Assembly: GCF_018531495.1 (NCBI RefSeq) | Contig: NZ_JAHDTI010000012.1 | Span: 372,001-436,000 of the forward strand | Length of the DNA stretch: 64,000 nucleotides | Direction: 5' to 3' | From: Nonomuraea sediminis | GTDB taxonomy: Bacteria; Actinomycetota; Actinomycetes; Streptosporangiales; Streptosporangiaceae | Shown: one piece after another, positions 57,787 to 64,000 of the stretch | How positions within the stretch are numbered: the stretch's first letter is position 1 | Layout: each line of letters opens with the position of its first letter | The notes under the pieces: generated by a model | What the model saw: the letters and a program-made list of their open reading frames with translations, nothing else | The model's database searches: none | What the model was told of the DNA's origin: nothing | Program-made: the position numbers and the translations under genes

Positions 57787-59272
57787 CACGCAGCACCCGC
57801 CCCGCCAGGTGCAGGGCCAGCCGGGTGGCGGGATCGTCGAGGTCGTAGCCCACCGCCCTGATGCGCTCGAGCCGGGTCGCGACCGTGTTGCGATGCACCC
57901 CCAGCCGCTCGGCCGCCTTCAGCGCCCCACCCTCGTCGAAGTAGGCCACCAGGGTCTCCAGCAGCGTCCCGTCCTTGTCGACCGCCAGCAACGGCCGCAG
58001 CACGACCGTCGCCGGCGCCCGCAACACCCCCGCGGGCAACGCCGCGAGCAGCTCGGCAGGCCCCATCCGGTCCGCCCGCGCCACCGACCCCGACCCCGCC
58101 ACCAGCGCGCCCGCCTCCGCCCCGAGCAACGACTCCCCCAGCCCCGCGAGCCCGCCCGCCGTCGTGCCCACCCCCGCCGACGCCGACCACGGCAGCGTCG
58201 CCACACACCGCTCCAGCCGTACGGCAAGCTCGTCGGCCCCCAGCGCCGACCACCCGGCCACCCCTTCGCGCCGCCGTACCACGGGAACCTCACCCACCGT
58301 GGCGGCAAGCACCGCCCGGGCCTGCACCACGTCCGAACCGTCCACCGGCCGCACCACGAACCCGGTCACCGGCCCCTCCACCGGCCACCCCAGCGCCACC
58401 GCCTCCACCACCACGTCCTCATCGACAACCGCCCGCACCGAGGCACCCGCCGATACCGGAGCACCCGTCCGGGAACCGGCCTCCCCCTCAACAGGCGAAA
58501 AGGAAGCGAGCAGCCGCTGCGCCACCGCCTCCTGCCTGGCGAAATCCCGCGAGGCGGAAAGCCGCTCCACCGCCGCCCACGCCGTCAACGGCGCCACCGC
58601 CAGCCCCAGCACCGCCGACACCACCGAAGGCCACCCGGACGACCGCGCCGCCCCGCTCGCCACCAGCCGCCCCAGCACCCCGCCGTCCAGATCGGGCACC
58701 TCCACCGACGCCAGCACCCGCCCCTCCCCCGCGGCCTGCCGCCCCGCGAGCAGCCTGCCGTACGGATCGAGAAAGGCCACCGACACCCCGGGCAGCTCCG
58801 CGTTGAGCACCCCCAGCACATGCCGGGCCGACGAACCCGCACCCGCCAGCCGCGTCGCGCACCGCGCCACCAGCTGCGTGCGCGCACCCTCAGGCCGCGA
58901 GGCCGCCGACGCCACCCGAACGGCGGTGATCAGCGGATCCTCCTCCACGAAGATCAACGTCACGCCGAGCCGCTCGGCCAGCACCTCCCCCGACCCCTCG
59001 CTCAACCCGCTGGCCGGAGCGATCACGCACGCCGCCGCCTGCTCCCAGGCCCGCCGCATCGCCATCTCCACCGCCCACCCGCCGCTGGCCGCCGCACCGA
59101 TCAGCACCACCGCCGTGTGCGGCGCCACCGAGGCGAACACCGACAACTCGTCCACGATCCGCACCTGATGCACCGGGCCCTCGCCCGCCCCGTACATCCG
59201 GGCACCCGCCAGCGGCCCCGCGTTGACCAGTTCGGCCACCGTGACCGGCGCCTCCCACCCAGCCGCCCTCAC
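57758..59272 (-). CDS. PucR-family transcriptional regulator
   Basis: 504 residues from a GTG at 59272 that overlaps the DUF917 stop by GTGA. The N-terminal PucR domain starts VTVAELVNAGPLAGARMYGA and HQVRIVDELSVF. The C-terminal HTH_30 reads LLETLVAYFDEGGALKAAER, LGVHRNTVATRLERIRAVGY DLDDPATRLAL. PucR-type activators respond to catabolic substrates such as purine-ring compounds. As the last gene of a four-gene unit with DUF917, a hydantoinase A-like protein and an MFS transporter, it is the obvious pathway regulator. Confidence 0.92.
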   Translation of the reverse strand: MRAAGWEAPVTVAELVNAGPLAGARMYGAGEGPVHQVRIVDELSVFASVAPHTAVVLIGAAASGGWAVEMAMRRAWEQAAACVIAPASGLSEGSGEVLAERLGVTLIFVEEDPLITAVRVASAASRPEGARTQLVARCATRLAGAGSSARHVLGVLNAELPGVSVAFLDPYGRLLAGRQAAGEGRVLASVEVPDLDGGVLGRLVASGAARSSGWPSVVSAVLGLAVAPLTAWAAVERLSASRDFARQEAVAQRLLASFSPVEGEAGSRTGAPVSAGASVRAVVDEDVVVEAVALGWPVEGPVTGFVVRPVDGSDVVQARAVLAATVGEVPVVRRREGVAGWSALGADELAVRLERCVATLPWSASAGVGTTAGGLAGLGESLLGAEAGALVAGSGSVARADRMGPAELLAALPAGVLRAPATVVLRPLLAVDKDGTLLETLVAYFDEGGALKAAERLGVHRNTVATRLERIRAVGYDLDDPATRLALHLAGRVLRASGSSPRRR

Positions 59273-60294
59273 AGCAGGATCCCGAATGCCCGCACCCCGC
59301 CCAGCGCCAGCCCCCGCGCGGTGTGCCACACCGGCGCCGCCCGTACCACCACGACCTCGACCTCCATGCCGGGCCCCGCCTTGTCCACGTCCACCACCAC
59401 CCCGTCAGCGGCCGAGATCATGCAGATCTGGTCCGGCGCCATCGCCACCGGAGCCCCGTCGGCCAGCGCCAGCACGATCTCGTTGTGCGCCTCCAGCCGC
59501 ACCAGCCGCCGCAGCCCCTCCGACTCGCGCACCACGATGCTCGACGGCAGCGACGGCAGCGCCACCTCCAGCCCGTGCCCGCTGCTGCCCTCCACCGCCG
59601 TGATCTCCCCCCGGCACAGCAGCCGCACGCCGTACGGCGCGGCCACCGACCGATCCGCGCCCGGCACACCCGCCTCGAGCAGCCGGCTCACCGTCCCCGG
59701 CACCTGCACCCGCGCCAGATCCCCAGCCGCCATCGGATAGCAGGCCGCCGCCGCCCACCCGCCCATCGACAGCACCAGCGGCCGCACCAGATCCTCCACC
59801 CGATCGGGCGCCGTCTCCAGCAACACCAGCTCACCCGAAGGCCCGGCCATCGCCAGCGGCGCCGCCGACACCCCGCCCAGCGTGTACGTCGTCTGCTCCA
59901 CCAGCGGAAACACCCGCCCCGTCCCATCACCGTCCACCAGCGGCACCCCGGTCGTCGCCGCGGCCACCAGCGGCAGCAACGCGTTCTCCGCCGCCAGGTT
60001 CAGCGCCACGACCGCGCCCACCCGCTCCCCCAGCCACCGCTCCAGAGCCTGTACGGCTCGCGCCGGCTCGTCACCCGCCGGCAGCTGCTCCCCCAGCGCC
60101 GTGGTCGAGCCCACCAGCGAGATCGCCACGCACAGCGTGCCGGGCGGCAGGTCCTCGGCCCGCACCAGCTCGACCCCCTCGCCGATCACCCCGCCCGCCC
60201 AGTCCACCGCCAGCCGGAACGACCCCTCGGCCGCCCCCGTCGCGAACAACCGCGAACCGGCGGCCAGCGCCACCAGCGCCGAGGAGTCGATCAC
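59269..60294 (-). CDS. DUF917-family protein (S-methyl-thiohydantoin desulfurase-like)
   Basis: 341 residues from a GTG at 60294. Sequence features fit DUF917: VELVRAEDLPPGTLCVAISL VGSTT, AVVALNLAAENALLPLVAAA, PLVDGDGTGRVFPLVEQTTY, and the C-terminal domain APDQICMISAADGVVVDVDK. The family is linked to thiohydantoin desulfuration and sits beside hydantoinase genes and cytosine/allantoin-type transporters in many bacteria. Flanking genes overlap by 4 bp on both sides. The substrate here is inferred only from context. Confidence 0.8.
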   Translation of the reverse strand: MIDSSALVALAAGSRLFATGAAEGSFRLAVDWAGGVIGEGVELVRAEDLPPGTLCVAISLVGSTTALGEQLPAGDEPARAVQALERWLGERVGAVVALNLAAENALLPLVAAATTGVPLVDGDGTGRVFPLVEQTTYTLGGVSAAPLAMAGPSGELVLLETAPDRVEDLVRPLVLSMGGWAAAACYPMAAGDLARVQVPGTVSRLLEAGVPGADRSVAAPYGVRLLCRGEITAVEGSSGHGLEVALPSLPSSIVVRESEGLRRLVRLEAHNEIVLALADGAPVAMAPDQICMISAADGVVVDVDKAGPGMEVEVVVVRAAPVWHTARGLALGGVRAFGILL

Positions 60295-61241
60295 GGCGTC
60301 GCCCCGCCGGCCGTCACCCGCACCCGATACAACCCGTCCGGCAGGTACGACAGCGGATTGACCGTGGCGGACGAGATGTGCGCAGACCCCGGCACCGCCC
60401 CTGCGCTCACCACCCGCGTCAGCGCCTCGTCCCGCGCCTCCCGCAACGCCCTGTCCAGCTCGGCCCGCCCGCGCGCCTGCACGATCCGCTCCACGTCCGC
60501 CGCCGGACCGGCCAGCGCCGCACCGTGCGCCGCCGCCACCAGCGGCCCCTGCGCCGCATCGCCCCGCGCCGCGCTCGCGGCCAGCCCCCGGTAGCAGACC
60601 AGCGGGTAGCGCCGGAAATAGTGCGCCGACACCAGCCCGCCCGCCGACCGCGCGAAATACAGCGGCAGCCCCGGCAGCTCACGCTCGATCTCGTCTGCCA
60701 GCCGCCCCGCCTCCGGACCCAGCGCCGCGTTCAGCACCGCGTAGTCCTCCCGCTCCCGCAACCCCGCCCGCGAGAACTCATACGACAACGTGATCCGCGC
60801 ACCGGGCACCGCCGCGGCGATCACCTCCGCCGCGGCCAGCTCGTGATCGGAGGTCACCGGCGAACCCACCGCCGTCACCGCGAACCGCGACAGACCACAC
60901 CCGGCGGCGAAGCTCCGCACCGCCTCGGTGTCCAGCGGCGCCAGCTGGCGACCCGTCAGGCTGTGCCCGCCCCGCACGATCGTCGCCACCCCGAACCCGC
61001 CCGGCGGGCCCAACGCAGGCGGGCACGGCCCGCCGATCCTGATCACCGCCACCCGCGCCCGCGGCGCCTGCTCCAGGTCCACCGCCGCGCACGCCGCCCT
61101 GGCCGTACGCCATTCCCGCCCCGGCACGCCGAACGCGCCGCCCGCCGTACCGGCAGAACCTTGCCGGCTGCGCAGCAGGACTCCCGCGCGGACGGCCGCC
61201 ACCACCGGCGACGGCCCACCGTAGGCCAGGCCCAGGATCAC
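60291..61241 (-). CDS. Short hydantoinase/oxoprolinase A-like protein
   Basis: 316 residues from a GTG at 61241 overlapping the MFS stop. It starts MILGLAYGGPSPVVAAVRAG and includes ARITLSYEFSRAGLREREDY AVLNAAL and YFARSAGGLVSAHYFRRYPL, corresponding to the SLS.E(I/V)...GL.ERE...LNA.L and GG.(V/L)....RRYP regions of HyuA. It is less than half the length of full HyuA (676 residues at 41791), lacking one nucleotide-binding lobe, as in the short DUF917-associated HyuA homologues. The ATP site (DIGGT) is replaced by LAYGG. Confidence 0.75.
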   Translation of the reverse strand: MILGLAYGGPSPVVAAVRAGVLLRSRQGSAGTAGGAFGVPGREWRTARAACAAVDLEQAPRARVAVIRIGGPCPPALGPPGGFGVATIVRGGHSLTGRQLAPLDTEAVRSFAAGCGLSRFAVTAVGSPVTSDHELAAAEVIAAAVPGARITLSYEFSRAGLREREDYAVLNAALGPEAGRLADEIERELPGLPLYFARSAGGLVSAHYFRRYPLVCYRGLAASAARGDAAQGPLVAAAHGAALAGPAADVERIVQARGRAELDRALREARDEALTRVVSAGAVPGSAHISSATVNPLSYLPDGLYRVRVTAGGATP

Positions 61242-62545
61242 TCCAGCTCGCGCCCTTCCGTCTCCGGCAGCGGCATCGCCAGCAGCGCCGTGGCCACCAT
61301 GAACGCGTTGATGACCAGCATCGTGGTGGTGAAGCCGGTGGCGTGCGCCAGCAGCGCCCCCACCGCCGACGGCGCGACCGTCGTGGCGACCAGCTGCGAC
61401 GCCGTCGCCCACGAGTAGCCGGTGCCGCGCAGCGCGGTCGGGTAGAACTCGCCGTTCCAGGTGTTCCACACACCCCAGGCGCCCAGGCTGAAGAACGACA
61501 GCACGAAGTTGCCCGCGTACAGCTGCCAGGTCGAGCCCGCCGTGGCGAACCACAGCCCGCCGAGCACCGCCGCCACCACGAAGACCAGGAACACCTTCTT
61601 ACGCCCGAACCGGGCAGTCAGCAGCGACGCCGACACGTAACCGGGGATCATCATCAGCGCGCTCAGCGCCGCGAAGCCCAGAGAGGCCGACAGCGAAAGC
61701 CCCTTCTGCTGCAGCAGCGTCGGCAGCCAGGTCTGCAGCCCCCAGTAACCCCAGTTGAAGACGAAGTTCAGCGCCAGCATCACAATCGTGATCTTGGCGA
61801 GCCTGCCGCGGAACAGGTCCAGCGGGTTACCCACCCGCTCGTGCGCGATCGTGAACCTCGCCTCGGCGTCCTGGCTGCCCAGCTCCCGCAGCACCGCCCT
61901 CGCCTCGTCCTGCCGGTCACGCGCCACCAGCCAGTACGGCGACTCAGGCACCCACGCCTTGATCGCGAACGCCCACAGCCCGGCGGCGGCGCTGGCCAGG
62001 ACCACCACGTGCCAGCCGAGCCCGCCGAGCAGCACCGAGGCCGCGATGGCGGCCAGCATCCCGATCGGCCAGCCGATCGACAGGTAGACGGCGGCCTTGC
62101 CGCGCTGCCTGGTCGGCAGCAGCTCCAGGAAGTACGGGAAGGTGATCGTGTAGATCCCGGCCAGCGCCAGCCCCGACAGCACCCGCAACGTCACCAGCGT
62201 GGCCATGTTCGGCGAGAACGCCGAGGCGAACGCGATCACCCCGTAGGCCAGCAGCGACCAGAAGCTCGCGGGCTTGCGCCCGATGCGGTCGGCCACCGGG
62301 CCCCACACCAGCACGCCGGGGATCATGCCGAAGGCCACGGCCGACAGCACCACGCCGATCCCGGCCTCGTCGATGCCGAAGGCGCCGCCCAGGTCGCCGG
62401 AGACGTAGATGAGCGCGAGCTGCTCCCACGACTCGATGACGAACGCGATGAACAACGCCAGCGCGATGAGCACGTGCCGGCGGGTGAAGGGCATCCGGTC
62501 GAACGCCGCCCCGATGGGGAGCTTGCGGGCTTCGACGGCGGTCAT
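61238..62545 (-). CDS. MFS transporter (sugar/aromatic acid porter type)
   Basis: 435 residues from the ATG at 62543-62545 with GAGGAGGTC upstream. Twelve helices. The loop 2-3 signature is GPVADRIGRKPASFWSLLAY, and FPYFLELLPTRQRGKAAVYL and WVPESPYWLVARDRQDEARA are hallmarks of the sugar porter/AAHS families. First gene of a four-gene operon with a hydantoinase A-like protein, DUF917 and PucR, so it likely imports the (thio)hydantoin-like compound that they process. Confidence 0.92.
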   Translation of the reverse strand: MTAVEARKLPIGAAFDRMPFTRRHVLIALALFIAFVIESWEQLALIYVSGDLGGAFGIDEAGIGVVLSAVAFGMIPGVLVWGPVADRIGRKPASFWSLLAYGVIAFASAFSPNMATLVTLRVLSGLALAGIYTITFPYFLELLPTRQRGKAAVYLSIGWPIGMLAAIAASVLLGGLGWHVVVLASAAAGLWAFAIKAWVPESPYWLVARDRQDEARAVLRELGSQDAEARFTIAHERVGNPLDLFRGRLAKITIVMLALNFVFNWGYWGLQTWLPTLLQQKGLSLSASLGFAALSALMMIPGYVSASLLTARFGRKKVFLVFVVAAVLGGLWFATAGSTWQLYAGNFVLSFFSLGAWGVWNTWNGEFYPTALRGTGYSWATASQLVATTVAPSAVGALLAHATGFTTTMLVINAFMVATALLAMPLPETEGRELE

Positions 62546-63036
62546 GGGACCTCCTCGGAGGGGGGTGCGAGATATTGCCGCACCATAGGTCGCCCCCTCC
62601 CGGATCCCCTGTGCCCGGCGCCCTGCCCTCCTTGCCGAGTTTGTGCAGGTTGCCCTCATCGCTCAGGGTAAGCGAGGCTCACTGATAGTCAAAAGACCGA
62701 GCGCCTTTACAATGTAGATCAATTGATGCGCGGTGAGACCACATCTCTCACGCCCGAAGCCCCCTCACCATCGCCAGCTACCGGCGGGCGGGGGGCGGAG
62801 GGCGGCCCGGCTCAGCGCCGGTGACACGCCCGCTGCCTACGCCCTGCCTGACTACGTGGGACCGGCCTCCGCCCGGCCGGGCGGAGGCGCGGCTTTGGCC
62901 CGCGACTCAGCCCGCGCGGCCGGGCACCACGACGAACCCGCCTACCAGCTCCCCCGCCAGCCCGAGGCCGGCGGGGGTGTGCCGATGCCCGGCAGGCCGT
63001 ACGTCTCGCTGGACCTGACGGGCCGGCAGAGGTGAG
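62546..63036. other. Intergenic region with a 17-bp shared motif and a 24-bp palindrome
   Basis: GCCTTTACAATGTAGAT (62703-62719), followed by ATCAATTGAT, matches 36359-36375 at 16 of 17 positions; it may be an operator or promoter for the MFS operon starting at 62545. A perfect 24-bp palindrome lies at 62865-62888 (arms GCCTCCGCCCGG). The 100-codon plus-strand frame over 62733-63035 is Pro/Gly/Ala-rich and not convincing. Confidence 0.5.
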
Positions 63037-63522
63037 TCAGGCGCGCGCCTTGGTCCAGGTCGGCGAGTCGACGAAGTGGTTGTCGAAGCGCTCCTGCGAC
63101 TCCAGCAGCTCCTCCAGGCTCGCCTCGCCCTTCTGCAGCCGGGCGAGCAGCCGGAAGTAGTCGAAGCGCTCGATGCCGGGCGTTACCACGATCAGCAGGT
63201 CGGCGGGGGCACCGGGCGCCGCGGCGAAGGCATGGTCCATGTTCGGCGGCACCACCGCCAGGTCACCCGCCTCCAGCGTGAGCACGTCCTCACCGGCCAG
63301 CACCTGCAGCGAGCCGTCGACCAGGAAGAACAGCTCACTGGCGGTGGTGTGGCGGTGGGGCACCGCGCCGTTGGCGCCCTCGGCCAGCGTCATCCGCACC
63401 GCGCTCAGCGCGCCGCCGGTCGAGCTGGAGTCGAGCAGCAGCCTGCCGGTGTTGGCCGGGCCCTGCAGCACTTCGGCATCGGGCAGGCGGATGACCGCCG
63501 CCTTGGGGTCCACGATCGACAT
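63037..63522 (-). CDS. Cupin-domain protein
   Basis: 161 residues. The two cupin motifs are visible: GAVPHRHTTASELFFLVDGS (His-His-Glu metal ligands) and VVPPNMDHAFAAAPGAPADL (third His). A small single-domain cupin may be a dioxygenase, isomerase or sensor. The C-terminal helical part is EASLEELLESQERFDNHFVD. ATG at 63522, 12 bp after the stop of a TetR gene on the same strand, so it is probably cotranscribed with and regulated by it. Confidence 0.9.
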   Translation of the reverse strand: MSIVDPKAAVIRLPDAEVLQGPANTGRLLLDSSSTGGALSAVRMTLAEGANGAVPHRHTTASELFFLVDGSLQVLAGEDVLTLEAGDLAVVPPNMDHAFAAAPGAPADLLIVVTPGIERFDYFRLLARLQKGEASLEELLESQERFDNHFVDSPTWTKARA

Positions 63523-63534
63523 GGAGTCGGCTCC

Positions 63535-64000
63535 TTAGATGATGTGCGCCAGCGCCGAGGCGACCAGCTTCTCGGCGTAGGACCTGTCCACGGGGTCTCC
63601 GGTGATCAGCACGCGGTAGTACAGCGCGCCGGCCAGCTGTTCGAGCAGGGTGTGCGCGTCGAGGCCGGCGGGCAGGTCGCCCCTGGCCACCGCGCGCTCG
63701 ATCAGGCCCACGGCCAGCTCGTTGCGCCGGGCGTAGACCTGTCGGCGCAGCCGGGCGATGTCACGGTGCCTGCCCGACGCCCCGACCAGCTCGGCCGCCG
63801 CCCCCGGATACCAGGGGTCGTCGTCGGTACGGCCTGCCAGCCGCATCCGGTTCAGCCCGGCCGCGATCTGTTCCATGTAGTCGGTCAGGTCGCGCCGGAT
63901 GTCGCCGGTCTCGCCGATCAGGTCGCCGTCCTGCAGGCGGGCCACCACGGCCACGGCCAGGTGGTCCTTGGTCGGCCAGCGCCGGTACAGCGTGGTCTTG
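63535..64000 (-). CDS. TetR-family regulator, partial (N-terminus beyond the window)
   Basis: The visible part begins KTTLYRRWPTKDHLAVAVVA, the last part of a TetR helix-turn-helix, and continues through a TetR_C domain (DDPWYPGAAAELVGASGRHR, VERAVARGDLPAGLDAHTLL, EQLAGALYYRVLITGDPVDR). The start codon and first HTH helices lie outside. It is followed after 12 bp by the cupin gene, its likely partner. Confidence 0.93.
   Translation of the reverse strand, partial: KTTLYRRWPTKDHLAVAVVARLQDGDLIGETGDIRRDLTDYMEQIAAGLNRMRLAGRTDDDPWYPGAAAELVGASGRHRDIARLRRQVYARRNELAVGLIERAVARGDLPAGLDAHTLLEQLAGALYYRVLITGDPVDRSYAEKLVASALAHII

Noticed and set aside
62733..63035. A 100-codon plus-strand frame before the cupin gene.
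   Set aside because: Low-complexity Pro/Gly/Ala/Arg composition without ribosome site or motifs.

Overview
The window is high-GC, densely packed actinobacterial chromosome. The codon bias, the many TetR/MarR/MerR/PadR/ArsR regulator pairs, GTG/TTG starts, GTGA stop-start overlaps and probable leaderless promoters all fit a filamentous actinomycete. A Streptosporangiales (Nonomuraea-like) host is my best guess, but that is inference. There is one tyrosine recombinase gene, no complete insertion sequence, no CRISPR array and no tRNA or rRNA. About 65 protein genes are supported, most of them metabolic or regulatory accessory genes in units of one to four.

Layout. 0-5 kb: the tail of a hypothetical gene, a repeat-containing membrane protein, an acetyltransferase and an MFS exporter. 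4.8-8.4 kb: a P450 unit in which ferredoxin and ferredoxin reductase are fused in one chain. 8.6-13 kb: a HoxX-like CO-forming enzyme without a hydrogenase, an HTH-MurA fusion and a tyrosine recombinase. 13-21 kb: a secreted I36-type protein, a divergent XRE/methionine aminopeptidase pair, MerR/GyrI and TipA-like regulators, PadR, a hydrolase and an ArsR-AHSA1 pair. 21-25 kb: a probable FMN-riboswitch operon (riboflavin synthase-DHBP synthase fusion, methyltransferase, thioesterase), then a DUF4037-like gene. 25-32 kb: AhpD-like protein, polyprenol-phosphate mannosyltransferase, a TetR/oxidoreductase pair with gene remnants, GNAT, purB and a tendamistat-like secreted protein. 32-40 kb: an RND exporter with MarR, a HelD-like helicase and an ArsR/alcohol dehydrogenase pair.

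40-50.5 kb: hyuBA, then a stretch with two ECF41-type sigma factors, an AhpD-like protein and a FAD-dependent oxidoreductase. Near-consensus ECF41 promoters (TGTCACA-N16-CGTC) lie before the FAD oxidoreductase and before the AhpD-like gene at 25.3 kb, suggesting a small distributed regulon. 50.6-57 kb: a ribbon-helix-helix protein with a palindromic operator, a DUF4097-like beta protein, a DrrAB-type ABC exporter and an MFS protein with an expanded repeat loop. 57-64 kb: Lrp, then a four-gene operon (MFS, hydantoinase A-like, DUF917, PucR) joined by 4-bp overlaps, then a cupin and a partial TetR.

Repeats are notable. A 96-bp intergenic element occurs three times plus partial copies. Tandem repeats have expanded inside coding genes (14-residue and 20-residue units) and between genes. 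Around nine genes have a -10 hexamer only 5-8 nt before the start codon, which implies leaderless mRNAs.
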